This document shows, one piece after another, positions 27,623 through 36,794 of a stretch of 64,000 nt of DNA (the first letter of the stretch is position 1; the number at the start of each line of letters is the position of its first letter). The DNA comes from Flavobacteriaceae bacterium (GTDB taxonomy: Bacteria; Bacteroidota; Bacteroidia; Flavobacteriales; Flavobacteriaceae), in assembly GCA_016744415.1 (NCBI GenBank), contig JADGEL010000001.1:806001-870000 (forward strand). Direction: 5' to 3'. The position numbers and the translations under genes are program-made. The notes beneath the pieces are model-generated. The model had not been told where the DNA came from, made no database searches, and saw only the letters and a list, made by a program, of their open reading frames with translations.

Positions 27623-28165
27623 ATGAAACTATTATCAACAAATATTGGAGAACGTAAAACAGTTACTTGGAAAAATAAAACTGTAGAAACAGGTATTTAT
27701 AAACAGGCAACGAATACACCTATTTTTTTAGGTGAAGAAGATGTAGTTGATGACGCTGTAGTTGATAGAAAATATCATGGCGGAATTGACCAAGCAGTTT
27801 ACGGGTATTCTTTTAAGCACTATAAATACTTTCAAAAGTTATACCCAGATTTAGAATTTAAGTTCGGAATGCTTGGTGAAAATCTCACTTTTGATGATTT
27901 AAACGAAGAAGAAATTACCGTAGGTTCTACATATAAATTGGGTGAATGTATTTTAGAAGTAACAAAGCCAAGGCAACCTTGTTCTAAATTAGGAATTAAA
28001 TTTGGTACTCAAAAAATTGTTAAACAGTTTTGGAACACATCTTATAGTGGCATCTATTTTAAGGTCTTAAAAACGGGTTTTGTTAAAGCAGGCGATGCAC
28101 TTCAGCCTATTCAAAAACAAAAAAACACCCCAACAATAGCCGAGGTGTATGAAACTAAAAAGTAG
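27623..28165 (+). CDS. MOSC-domain protein (YiiM-like)
   Basis: 180 residues. MOSC beta-barrel landmarks: RKYHGGIDQAVYGY (residues about 49-62), FGMLGENLTFD, and the conserved cysteine in KPRQPCSKL, which in the family binds a sulfur/molybdenum cofactor. May reduce N-hydroxylated bases or act in sulfur transfer, by family. Third gene of the M23-GH3-MOSC operon (7-base gap). Convergent with mscL two bases downstream. Confidence 0.88.
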   Translation: MKLLSTNIGERKTVTWKNKTVETGIYKQATNTPIFLGEEDVVDDAVVDRKYHGGIDQAVYGYSFKHYKYFQKLYPDLEFKFGMLGENLTFDDLNEEEITVGSTYKLGECILEVTKPRQPCSKLGIKFGTQKIVKQFWNTSYSGIYFKVLKTGFVKAGDALQPIQKQKNTPTIAEVYETKK

Positions 28166-28167
28166 TT

Positions 28168-28569
28168 TTATTTTTTTAACGCATCTCTAATTTCTTTTAA
28201 TAAATCATTATCACTTGGTCCAGATGGAGCAGTAGGTGCTTCTGGTTTTTTAGTTTTGTTTATTGCTTTTATAATCATAAACATTACAAATGCAACAATA
28301 ACAAAGTCAATAACATTGGTTAAGAAGTCACCCCAAAGAACAGCTACTTCTCCAGTAACTTTTCCTTCGGCATTTGCTAATCCTTCTCTTACAATATATT
28401 TCATGTCTTTGAAATCTGAATCAAATAATAATCCGATTAGAGGTGAAACGATTCCACCAGTAAATGAAGTAACTACACTTTTAAAAGCAGCACCCATCAC
28501 AAAACCAACGGCAATGTCAACAAGGTTCCCCTTCATTGCAAAATCCTTAAACTCTTTTAGCATTCCCAT
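28168..28569 (-). CDS. mscL: Large-conductance mechanosensitive channel
   Basis: 133 residues from this start. Inner-membrane pentameric channel that opens on hypo-osmotic shock. N-terminal EFKDFAMKGNLVDIAVGFV and the second helix ending before the basic KAINKTKK tail are typical. Reading from 28599 adds ten residues (MVTNLKINLF) not seen in the family; MGMLKEFKDFAMKGN aligns directly with E. coli MSIIKEFREFAMRGN, so 28569 is chosen. Confidence 0.94.
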   Translation of the reverse strand: MGMLKEFKDFAMKGNLVDIAVGFVMGAAFKSVVTSFTGGIVSPLIGLLFDSDFKDMKYIVREGLANAEGKVTGEVAVLWGDFLTNVIDFVIVAFVMFMIIKAINKTKKPEAPTAPSGPSDNDLLKEIRDALKK

Positions 28570-28645
28570 AAATAAATTTATTTTTAAGTTGGTTACCAAT
28601 ATACTAAAAAAGAAGTATTTATAAAAGTTGGATTTAAAAAATAGT

Positions 28646-29737
28646 TTATCGCTTAACTCGTTGTGAAATTGCCGTCAACAATTCATAAGAAATAGTGCCA
28701 GAATTTTTTGCTAAAGTTTCAACCGTTTCTTGATTATCAAAAACAACAATTTTATCACCTTCAGAGCAATTGATGTCAGTAACATCAACCATAATCATAT
28801 CCATGCAAACATTACCAACAATAAAAGCTTTTTGATTGTTAATGTGAACAAAGCCATTTCTATTTCCTAATTTACGACTGATTCCATCAGCATGCCCAAT
28901 TGGTATGGTAGCTGTTTTCATAGATTTGTTGGCAATACAACCTCGATTATAGCCAATACTGCCCCCTTTGTTGATAGTATGAATTTGAGAAATGTAACTG
29001 TGCAATGAAATCACATTTTTTAAGTCAGCAGTTTTCTCTTTTTCATTGGCAAAACCATACAGTCCAATTCCCAACCGTACCATATTAAAATGAGCTTGTG
29101 GGTAATTTAATATCCCTGAAGTATTGCACATATGTAGGGTTGGTTTAAAACCAATTTGATTCTCAAAATCATCGACTATCTTTTTAAAAATTGAGATTTG
29201 CTCTAAAGAAAATTCAGTTTCATTTTTATCTTCTGATGCTGCTAAATGCGAAAAAATAGAATTGACCTTTACTGTCGTATTAGATTTTAATTTTGTTGTA
29301 ATTTCAGAAAGTTGGTTCCCTAAAAACCCTAAGCGGTTTAAACCAGTATTGAATTTTATATGTATTGGATAATCAATAAAACTCTTGCTTTTTGCAAGTG
29401 CTATAAAAGCATCTAAAATACGATGGCTATACAAGCTTGGTTCTAACTGATGGGTAACCAATAATTCTAAATTCTCTACTTGTGGATGAAGCACAAGAAT
29501 GGGAGTTTTGATTCCGGCAGCTCTTAAAGCAATCCCTTCTTGGGCATAAGCAACAGCAAAATAAGCGACTTTGTTTTGTAGGTGTTTTGTAATTGCAATA
29601 GCATCACTACCATATCCAAATGCTTTGACAACGATGAGTAATTTTGTATTTTTTTGAAGTTTAGATTTAAAATAGTTTAAGTTAAAATCAACAGATTTTA
29701 AATTGATTTTTAAAGAAGTTACATGATTATTTTTCAT
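28646..29737 (-). CDS. alr: Alanine racemase
   Basis: 363 residues. PLP enzyme making D-alanine for peptidoglycan. Seen: the Schiff-base lysine in [11 protein letters not shown] (Lys38), [31 protein letters not shown] (the catalytic-Tyr region) and [12 protein letters not shown]. The start overlaps the tdk stop by 11 bases, so the two are translationally coupled on the minus strand. Confidence 0.94.
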   Translation of the reverse strand: MKNNHVTSLKINLKSVDFNLNYFKSKLQKNTKLLIVVKAFGYGSDAIAITKHLQNKVAYFAVAYAQEGIALRAAGIKTPILVLHPQVENLELLVTHQLEPSLYSHRILDAFIALAKSKSFIDYPIHIKFNTGLNRLGFLGNQLSEITTKLKSNTTVKVNSIFSHLAASEDKNETEFSLEQISIFKKIVDDFENQIGFKPTLHMCNTSGILNYPQAHFNMVRLGIGLYGFANEKEKTADLKNVISLHSYISQIHTINKGGSIGYNRGCIANKSMKTATIPIGHADGISRKLGNRNGFVHINNQKAFIVGNVCMDMIMVDVTDINCSEGDKIVVFDNQETVETLAKNSGTISYELLTAISQRVKR

Positions 29738-30356
29738 TTTTTATTTCTTCTTCAACCACATCCATTTTAGCAACCTCAGTTTTTAGAATTGCTTTGTAAT
29801 AAGCAGCTCTACTCAAAGGCTCATATTCTTGTACTTCACCCAACATCACCAAATCTTCATTTGCGGTTTTACGATGACTATAATGTGCTAGATTTCCGGT
29901 ATGTGTGCAAACAGCGTGTACCTTAGTAACATACTCGGCAGTTGCCATAAGCGCAGGCATTGGACCAAACGGATTACCTTTAAAATCCATATCAAGTCCA
30001 GCCACAATTACACGAACACCCTTATTGGCTAAATCGTTGCAAACAGATACAATTTCATCGTCAAAAAATTGTGCTTCATCAATACCAACAACTTCTACAT
30101 TATCTGCCAATAATCTAATATTTGCTGATGAAGGGACGGGTGTAGAGCGAATTTCATTGGCATCATGGGATACCACTTTCTCTTCATCATACCTTACATC
30201 AACCGCAGGTTTAAAGATTTCAACTTTTTGTTTCGCAAATTGAGCACGTTTGAGACGTCGGATTAGTTCTTCGGTTTTACCAGAAAACATCGAGCCACAA
30301 ATAACTTCAATCCAACCAAATTGTTCTGTATGATTTACCGTATTTTCAAGAAACAT
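29727..30356 (-). CDS. tdk: Thymidine kinase (type II) without the zinc cysteines
   Basis: 209 residues. Phosphorylates deoxythymidine. P-loop GSMFSGKT (21-28), the Walker [11 protein letters not shown] and the catalytic Glu region are normal. The lasso domain that in type II kinases binds structural Zn through CxxC...CxxC reads VCTHTGN (Cys150, then Thr153) and PLSRAAYY (Ser182, Ala185), so only one of four ligands remains and zinc is probably not bound. I recall the same pattern in other flavobacteria. Coupled to alr. Confidence 0.92.
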   Translation of the reverse strand: MFLENTVNHTEQFGWIEVICGSMFSGKTEELIRRLKRAQFAKQKVEIFKPAVDVRYDEEKVVSHDANEIRSTPVPSSANIRLLADNVEVVGIDEAQFFDDEIVSVCNDLANKGVRVIVAGLDMDFKGNPFGPMPALMATAEYVTKVHAVCTHTGNLAHYSHRKTANEDLVMLGEVQEYEPLSRAAYYKAILKTEVAKMDVVEEEIKNEK

Positions 30357-30413
30357 TTTGTAATTTTCGGACTTGTAAGGGTTCTTGTAAAGAATTATTC
30401 AATACTATCTTTA

Positions 30414-30421
30414 CAAATGTA
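30414..30421 (-). promoter_or_regulatory. Predicted -7 box of tdk-alr
   Basis: CAAATGTA (minus strand TAcaTTTG) 58 bases before tdk; a second candidate CAAAAATA follows at 30423-30430. Confidence 0.35.
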
Positions 30422-30461
30422 TCAAAAATAAACAATCAACACTCATAAAATTTAGCAACTT

Positions 30462-31274
30462 ATGCACAAAAAACTGGAATCGGAATTGATGAGCATTGCA
30501 CACAGTATTTTGCAAATGAAAAATAAAAATGATGTTGTTGCTTTGAAAAATAAAGCACAAGAATTGTATGAGCGCCTTTCAGTTTTGGCCTTTGTTGATG
30601 AATATATAGAAATCACACCGGATACGGTCGAAACTAGTGAAACGCTAGTTTCTAAAATAGAATTAGCAGTAAAAGGTGTATTTACTACTCCTGAACAAGT
30701 TGATGGATTTTCGAAAGAGGATGAGTTAGATCCTATTGCTGAAGAAAGTAATGAAGATATTGAATCTGATTTTAGATCAGAAGAAGCGAATGAGGAAATA
30801 CTAGTTAACAAGATTGAGTTGGCAGTAAAAGGTGTATTTACTGATTCTAACCAAGCAGCAGAAGAAGAAGAAATTACTGAAGTAATAGTAGATGAGTCAA
30901 AAGAAGAAGCTGTTAACCCCCCAAAGAAGCAATTGTCTTTAGAAGAAGAATTTAAAGATGCTGTTTCTGTTGATGTTACGCAGGATTTATTTCAAAAAGT
31001 AGAAGAAAAAACTACATCAACAAAAACAACTTTGAACGATACATTGATGCAAAAAAATATCCAAGTTGGTTTAAATGATCGCATCGCATTTGTAAAACAT
31101 TTATTCAATCATAGTCAAGCAGATTTTAACAGAGTGTTGTCTCAACTTAATTCGATTGACAATGAAAAAGAGGCCAAAAATTTTATCAATAAAATGGTGA
31201 AGCCAGATTATAATTGGTCTGGTAAAGAAGAGTATGAAGAACGTTTGATAGCTTTGATTGAGCGTAAATTTTAA
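30462..31274 (+). CDS. Acidic protein with internal duplication, unknown function
   Basis: 270 residues, cytoplasmic (no signal or membrane segment). Three parts: a helical N-terminus (1-55); a very acidic linker that holds two copies of the motif KIELAVKGVFT (about residues 66-76 and 117-127); and a basic C-terminal helical domain (about 195-270) with NDRIAFVKHLF, DFNRVLSQLN and VKPDYNWSGKEEYE. Homologous C-terminal sequences are familiar from flavobacterial 'hypothetical proteins'. No enzyme motif is visible; the shape suggests a scaffold or adaptor. The glycosyltransferase gene starts 6 bases after it. Confidence 0.7.
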   Translation: MHKKLESELMSIAHSILQMKNKNDVVALKNKAQELYERLSVLAFVDEYIEITPDTVETSETLVSKIELAVKGVFTTPEQVDGFSKEDELDPIAEESNEDIESDFRSEEANEEILVNKIELAVKGVFTDSNQAAEEEEITEVIVDESKEEAVNPPKKQLSLEEEFKDAVSVDVTQDLFQKVEEKTTSTKTTLNDTLMQKNIQVGLNDRIAFVKHLFNHSQADFNRVLSQLNSIDNEKEAKNFINKMVKPDYNWSGKEEYEERLIALIERKF

Positions 31275-31280
31275 AGTTCT

Positions 31281-32012
31281 ATGATTCAAAATAATTATAT
31301 TTTCTGTATGAAATGGGGCACACTTTATGGTGCCGAATATGTAAATAGACTTTATTCAATGGTCAGTAAAAACTTGACTTATGATTTTAAAATGATCTGT
31401 TTTACTGATGATGAAACTGGAATTATAGATGCTGTAAAATGTTATCCAATTCCCGAAATTAATTTAGACTCTAAGCTTCCGGAGAGGATGTGGAAAAAAC
31501 TTACCACATTAAAAGAAGATTTATACGGTTTAGAAGGTCGCGCTTTGTTTTTAGATTTAGATATTGTTATCGTAGATAATATTGATTGTTTTTTTGATGT
31601 TGAGGGTGAATTCAGAATCATTAAAGACCATAGTTGGCGCTCTTGGCGAATTACAGGAAATTCATCGGTTTATAGATTTGACATAGGTAAACACGGTTAT
31701 GTGTTTGATGAATTTATCAAAAATTTTGATACCATAAGAACCATTCATCGCAATGAACAAGAATATTTGACTCATGCAATTAACGATAAAGGAAAGTTAC
31801 AGTATTGGCCAAAAGAATGGTGTCCTAGCTACAAATACGATTGCCTTTCAAGGTTTCCTTTAGCTTTTTGGAAAAAACCAACAATTCCTGAAGCTGCAAA
31901 AATTATTATTTTTCATGGTGAGATAAATCCTCATAAAGCAATTGTTGGAGGTCGTGGGAAATGGTATAGATATGTAAGATCCGCACCTTGGGTTGCAGAT
32001 TACTGGAAATAG
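31281..32012 (+). CDS. Glycosyltransferase-like protein (GT-A fold)
   Basis: 243 residues. The DxD-type motif LFLDLDIVIVDN (Asp92, Asp94) following a Rossmann-like N-terminus, and a late FHGEINPHKA histidine, resemble GT8/GT-A transferases that bind a nucleotide sugar through a divalent metal. No signal peptide, so it acts in the cytoplasm. Co-oriented with the acidic protein upstream. Its stop codon (32010-32012) abuts the stop of the convergent gene, with no intergenic base. Confidence 0.75.
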   Translation: MIQNNYIFCMKWGTLYGAEYVNRLYSMVSKNLTYDFKMICFTDDETGIIDAVKCYPIPEINLDSKLPERMWKKLTTLKEDLYGLEGRALFLDLDIVIVDNIDCFFDVEGEFRIIKDHSWRSWRITGNSSVYRFDIGKHGYVFDEFIKNFDTIRTIHRNEQEYLTHAINDKGKLQYWPKEWCPSYKYDCLSRFPLAFWKKPTIPEAAKIIIFHGEINPHKAIVGGRGKWYRYVRSAPWVADYWK

Positions 32013-33677
32013 TTAACGTCTTTTTTTACGTTTTTTTTTCGAAGCTTCGGTTTCATTTCTTCCAGAAACAGTATTGATGATTCCGTTTTGTAAAGTCTTC
32101 CAAAAATAGTTGCCAAGGCCTTTGTAAATAATGCGCTCGGTATGTAAAGTAACCTCTCTTGGAGTTTTATTTTTTTTAGGATTAGATTCTTTTATGAGCG
32201 TGTTTACTGTCCAACTCAAAAATTTATTTCCTTCATTTGCTGATTTAGATTTAAAAACTTCTGCTTCTAAATTATGATAGAGCATTGTCATTTTACCATT
32301 AGACTCTGTTTCGTTTGCACTTGCGCTAAAAGTAAGTTTATCAAGATCACCTTCTAGAACTTTTAACCCTAAAACGGGATACAGGGCAGCATCAAATATT
32401 TTCATTTTAGAATGTCCTAAAGAACCATTAAAATAAAAAGTATTTTGATGATCTTTAAGCGGAAATGAAGCATCCAAATGCGCCACTCCGGTTTTCATTA
32501 ATAGTCCATCTGTAGTAACTTTCATTGGATTATCCCTGAAAGTTTTTATGGAGGTGATGTTAGTAATATTTGCATTTAAATTACTGATAGGGATATTCAT
32601 TAGTACATCAGATTTATCCATATGAGTTTCTATTAAAACGTCACTGTTATTTACAGTAACTTTTTGAACATACATTGGGAATTTCATTCTTTTTAACCCA
32701 GTATGTGGCAGTCCAGGACGCTTATTTTCATTAAAGGGTTTTCGGTCATCTTTATATATTTTTAGGATTAGATTGGCTACTTGTAAACTATCGATAAACA
32801 AACCTTCACCTTTTATAAGTTTGGGTAATTGAAAGTTATATATTTTTAGTTGCTTAAGATTAACATCATAAATAGGGTCATTGTACTCATAGATATTAGC
32901 TAGTTTTTGTCGATCAATTTGAGGTTTAAATTTGATGTTGTTAATGGCAACAAAACATTTTTTGAAATTCAATGAAATTTGATCGATAGAAAAATCATAT
33001 TGAACATCTTCAAAATTTAATTGAATGTTATTTATTTCAAATTTTTCTTTTGCAGGATTTAATTTAAAATAATGATTACCTAAATCTTCTAAAACGATTC
33101 CTGAAGATTTAAAACTTAAAGGTTGACTTTTAAAAGTAGTTTTGTTTTTAGCAAAATCATACACTTCATATTGAAAATTATTGAAAACAATATTGTTGAT
33201 TGCTAACCCATTTAATTTGGCTAAATAAATTGAATCTATATTTAATGGTTTCTTTTCTTTTTTCTTTTCCTGTATTTGTGAATTTTCGAATTTGTGAATC
33301 AATAAATCATTAAAAACAATTGAATTGATGTCAATAGTTTTATTAAAAAGGATGTCAAATAAATCAATTCCATTTAATTTTAAAGATGAAAGTGTAATGT
33401 TTTCTAAGTTTTCTTTTGATGATTTTTTTGACTTTAAACTATCAATCGATTTTTTGTTAGGAATGATAAAAACATCAGTTAAAGTAATTGATCTTCTCAA
33501 CAATTTAAAGCTTACATCTTCTACTGTGGCTGTATAGTAGTCAGATTCATTTTGCAATAATACTTCTGAAATTTTTTGTTTAATGATTGATGAAATCGTA
33601 AAGTTGATAGCAATAATAAAGAGAAGTACTCCTAAAAAAATGAAGGCTTTTTTCTTTGTGTTTTTTCTTGTTGCCAT
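32013..33677 (-). CDS. AsmA/DUF748-like membrane-anchored protein
   Basis: 554 residues. A basic start (MATRKNTKKK), one N-terminal membrane helix (about 11-31), then a long periplasmic region of repeated short beta-rich segments (e.g. INSIVFNDLLIHKF, LAINNIVFNNFQYEVYD), ending in a strongly basic tail (SKKKRKKRR). This is the pattern of AsmA/DUF748-type proteins, which are thought to bridge inner and outer membranes and carry lipid. Assignment rests on architecture only. Confidence 0.6.
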   Translation of the reverse strand: MATRKNTKKKAFIFLGVLLFIIAINFTISSIIKQKISEVLLQNESDYYTATVEDVSFKLLRRSITLTDVFIIPNKKSIDSLKSKKSSKENLENITLSSLKLNGIDLFDILFNKTIDINSIVFNDLLIHKFENSQIQEKKKEKKPLNIDSIYLAKLNGLAINNIVFNNFQYEVYDFAKNKTTFKSQPLSFKSSGIVLEDLGNHYFKLNPAKEKFEINNIQLNFEDVQYDFSIDQISLNFKKCFVAINNIKFKPQIDRQKLANIYEYNDPIYDVNLKQLKIYNFQLPKLIKGEGLFIDSLQVANLILKIYKDDRKPFNENKRPGLPHTGLKRMKFPMYVQKVTVNNSDVLIETHMDKSDVLMNIPISNLNANITNITSIKTFRDNPMKVTTDGLLMKTGVAHLDASFPLKDHQNTFYFNGSLGHSKMKIFDAALYPVLGLKVLEGDLDKLTFSASANETESNGKMTMLYHNLEAEVFKSKSANEGNKFLSWTVNTLIKESNPKKNKTPREVTLHTERIIYKGLGNYFWKTLQNGIINTVSGRNETEASKKKRKKRR

Positions 33678-33711
33678 AGTACAGATTAAGAATTATAAAT
33701 ATATAAAATAA

Positions 33712-34071
33712 TTATAACTGATTTTCTTTGATTGCAGCTTGTAGGCTTTCAACATTTTTTTTGCTATTACCAATAAATATTTTTTCATTGATTATAATCA
33801 CAGGGCGTTTTAAGAAAGTGTATTCATCAAGTATCAATTGCCGATAATCTTTTTCAGATAACGTTTGATTTTTTAAATCCATTTGTTTGTATTTTTTTGC
33901 TCTTCGACTAAATAAATCCTCGTAACTACCAGTTAATTTTTGCATATCTTCGAGCTGGTTAATAGTGATAGGATTGGTTTTAATTTCTTGCAATTGAAAA
34001 CCTTCAATGTTGATTGATTTTAGAATGCGCATGCTCGTGTCGCAAGTCTTTAAGAAGTATATTTTTTTCAT
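33712..34071 (-). CDS. ArsC/Spx-family thioredoxin-fold protein
   Basis: 119 residues. N-terminal KIYFLKTCDTSMRIL places a single cysteine (Cys10) where ArsC has its nucleophile and Spx its CxxC; the second position is Ser (CDTS). Later SGDLF-like ySYEDLFSRRAK and the cis-Pro loop LKRPVIIINEKIFIG are typical of the family. Could be an arsenate-reductase-like or YffB-type protein; no ars genes are nearby. 34 bases upstream of the AsmA-like gene. Confidence 0.78.
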   Translation of the reverse strand: MKKIYFLKTCDTSMRILKSINIEGFQLQEIKTNPITINQLEDMQKLTGSYEDLFSRRAKKYKQMDLKNQTLSEKDYRQLILDEYTFLKRPVIIINEKIFIGNSKKNVESLQAAIKENQL

Positions 34072-34129
34072 GTGTTAAAAATATCTGATTTAAATTGAAA
34101 AATTAATTATTTTTATAAAAAATATAAAA

Positions 34130-34585
34130 ATGAACAACCCATTTGAAATTCTTAAAAAAAATAGGGCATTAATTTTAAAAGTCATCGATGGTTTTACTCT
34201 TGAGCAACTCAATAAAATACCTAATAGTTTTGGAAATAATATAATTTGGAATGTAGCACATTTAGCAGTTGTCCAGCAAATACTGTGTTATAAACTATCA
34301 AGATTACCGATGCATATTTCAGATGAAATGGCAGCAAAGTATATGAAAGGCACTAAGCCAAATAGCGATGTGACTCAAGCAGAGGTGGATAAAATTAAAG
34401 AATTGTTTATCTCGTTACCCAATCAATTTGAAAAAGACTATAAGGCTAATATATTTAAAGAATATGAGGACTATACAACGAGTGTTAATGTTACGCTTAC
34501 TGATATTGATTCGGCAAATGCGTTTAATAATTTTCACGAGGGGATACATTTAGGAGTAATTTTGGCATTAAGAAAACTAGTTTAA
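34130..34585 (+). CDS. DinB-family four-helix metalloprotein
   Basis: 151 residues. Candidate metal ligands are His in [10 protein letters not shown] (about 46) and the pair in [10 protein letters not shown] (about 138 and 142), the DinB/YfiT three-His pattern. Related proteins use a metal for thiol (bacillithiol or similar) transfer or hydrolysis. Function here unknown. The antiporter gene starts one base after its stop, so the two are co-transcribed. Confidence 0.82.
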   Translation: MNNPFEILKKNRALILKVIDGFTLEQLNKIPNSFGNNIIWNVAHLAVVQQILCYKLSRLPMHISDEMAAKYMKGTKPNSDVTQAEVDKIKELFISLPNQFEKDYKANIFKEYEDYTTSVNVTLTDIDSANAFNNFHEGIHLGVILALRKLV

Positions 34586-34586
34586 T

Positions 34587-35822
34587 ATGGACGTATTTTT
34601 TGTAAGTACAATTTTAGTAGTACTGTCGGCAATCTTTGGTTATATCAATGTGAGGTTCTTAAAACTACCCAATACTATTGGTTTAATGACCATTACAATT
34701 TTATTTACCCTTGTCGTTTTTGTAATCAGCTTTTATGATGATACGATATTAGAAAGAGAGAAGCATTTTATTATGCAAATCAACTTTGAAACTGTTTTGT
34801 TAGATGTTATGCTGAGCTTTTTATTATTTGCAGGAGCCTTACATACTAGTTTTCAGCAATTAAAAGTACAGCGAAAACCCATCTTGGTTTTTGCCACTTT
34901 AGGGACTTTGCTTTCTACATTTATTGTAGGTTTTTTTGTGTATTACCTCTTGCGGTTTTTAGATTTAAACATCGATTTTATTTATTGTTTACTCTTTGGG
35001 GCATTGATTTCTCCAACCGACCCCATTGCTGTATTAGGAATTTTGAAAAAGGCAAATGCACCTAAAAAATTAGAAACAAAAATTGTTGGTGAATCGTTGT
35101 TTAATGACGGAGTTGGCGTTGTTATTTTCTTAACTATTTATCAAATTGCAAAAGGAGGAGCTGATATTGCAGTAGCCCATGTTGCCGAAATGTTTTTGGT
35201 AGAGGTTGCTGGTGGAATCGCCTTAGGGCTGGTTTTAGGATGGATTACATATCGTCTTTTAAAATCTATAGATGACTATGATACAGAAGTAATTATTACC
35301 ATTGCTGTTGTAATGGGCGGAACAATTTTGGCACAAAGATTACATTTATCAGCTCCATTGGCTATGGTAACTGCAGGATTGATGGTTGGAAATGATACTG
35401 TTCGTAACAATGCCATGAGTAGAGTTACCGAACAATATGTAGATAAATTTTGGGAATTGGTGGATGTCCTTTTAAATGCCATTTTGTTTGTAATGATTGG
35501 GATGGAAATATTAGTATTGACTTTTGAAGGTGATTATATTTTAGCCGGAGTATTAGCCATACCACTGCTATTATTTGCACGTTTTTTATCTCTTACGCTT
35601 CCAATAAAAATGTATGCAAAGAAACTAGATTTTGTTCCTAACACGAACTTATTAATGACCTGGGGTGGATTGCGTGGAGGGATATCTATAGCATTAGCAT
35701 TGAGTTTGACTCAAGAAATGCACCGCGATTTGTTTTTAGTAATTACTTATATTGTTGTGGTATTTTCAATAATTGGTCAGGGATTAACCGTAGGAAAACT
35801 TGTAAAAAGATTAACGAAATAG
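34587..35822 (+). CDS. Na+/H+ antiporter, NhaP/CPA1 type
   Basis: 411 residues, about twelve hydrophobic helices. The ion-site signatures are present: [10 protein letters not shown] (about residues 138-147) and [14 protein letters not shown] (about 168-181), with the conserved Arg-containing [15 protein letters not shown] near the C-terminus. Exports Na+ in exchange for H+ across the inner membrane. No large cytoplasmic regulatory domain is attached. Transcribed with the DinB gene. Confidence 0.92.
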   Translation: MDVFFVSTILVVLSAIFGYINVRFLKLPNTIGLMTITILFTLVVFVISFYDDTILEREKHFIMQINFETVLLDVMLSFLLFAGALHTSFQQLKVQRKPILVFATLGTLLSTFIVGFFVYYLLRFLDLNIDFIYCLLFGALISPTDPIAVLGILKKANAPKKLETKIVGESLFNDGVGVVIFLTIYQIAKGGADIAVAHVAEMFLVEVAGGIALGLVLGWITYRLLKSIDDYDTEVIITIAVVMGGTILAQRLHLSAPLAMVTAGLMVGNDTVRNNAMSRVTEQYVDKFWELVDVLLNAILFVMIGMEILVLTFEGDYILAGVLAIPLLLFARFLSLTLPIKMYAKKLDFVPNTNLLMTWGGLRGGISIALALSLTQEMHRDLFLVITYIVVVFSIIGQGLTVGKLVKRLTK

Positions 35823-35832
35823 AAGGTTCATT

Positions 35833-36708
35833 TTAATTTAGGTAAAAGACATACCCTATATTTGCAAACAAACTCCAATCGTTAAATAAGTTATTTGGAT
35901 CACTATTATCACCACCATATGGTTGTGTTGCATTTAAACCGTCAACCCAATCAGAAAAGTAATATTGCCATTTTGCTTCTATAAAAATATCAGAATATTC
36001 ACCCAATTTCAGCCTTGTTCCTGCACTAGCAGTAATAGAAAAAACAAACCTATTGTTCATGTCAACAGCACCAGGAACAGCCCATTTTTCATACAAAATA
36101 CTTTGGTCAGCTTCCCAATCACCATCACCAAAATCAGAAGAAAGAGATGGCATAGCATACACACCCATCATTCCAAAACTTATGTATGGAGATAAAATTA
36201 AATGTGGATTTCTTCTAGAGCCAAAGTCGGTAATATTTACAAAATGGTATTCTAATTGTGTTCCCAAATTAATTACTTGAGTTTTACCGTGCATTCCTCT
36301 TAATTTATCAGCTTCAAGAGAAGTTTGACTTTCATCAACATAAATTCCGAAATGGTCTAGTGTAGCATTAAAATAAGAAAGTTCATTTCTAAATCTAAAG
36401 TGATCTCTAAAATAATTTGTACGTTGATTCCAACGATACCTATAATCAGCAAAAGTTAGATAATGCATGATACCTATACCAAAACCAACATTACCTCCAC
36501 CGCTACTTTGAAATTCAAATCGTTGGCCGTAATCTGTTGAGAAGAATGCTGCACCTGCCAAGAAACCTATTTCATGGGTTACTTTTCCATGTTTTTTCCA
36601 GTTTTGGGCAGACGCATTTGTAATAAATAAAAATATTACAAATATTGGGGTTAATATTTTTGTAATCTTAATCAAATAAATCTTTTTCTTAAAAGACAAA
36701 AGTAACAA
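35833..36708 (-). CDS. Outer-membrane beta-barrel protein (THC0290_0291-like)
   Basis: 291 residues. Signal peptide with cleavage near ASAQ (residue 35); body rich in alternating aromatic strands ending in NIGYVFYLN. HEIGFLAGAAFFSTDYGQR followed by GFGIGIMHYLTF resembles a flavobacterial family of unknown function named THC0290_0291; I recall the family from memory and cannot confirm it. The first dozen residues before the signal core look long, so the start may lie slightly downstream at a non-ATG codon. Confidence 0.65.
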   Translation of the reverse strand: MLLLSFKKKIYLIKITKILTPIFVIFLFITNASAQNWKKHGKVTHEIGFLAGAAFFSTDYGQRFEFQSSGGGNVGFGIGIMHYLTFADYRYRWNQRTNYFRDHFRFRNELSYFNATLDHFGIYVDESQTSLEADKLRGMHGKTQVINLGTQLEYHFVNITDFGSRRNPHLILSPYISFGMMGVYAMPSLSSDFGDGDWEADQSILYEKWAVPGAVDMNNRFVFSITASAGTRLKLGEYSDIFIEAKWQYYFSDWVDGLNATQPYGGDNSDPNNLFNDWSLFANIGYVFYLN

Positions 36709-36794
36709 AATCTATGTTATACACAAAGATTTTAATTTTTCTTTAGTATTATTAATATTATTCTGTTTTTTTAAACGGTGTAATTAAGGATAAA

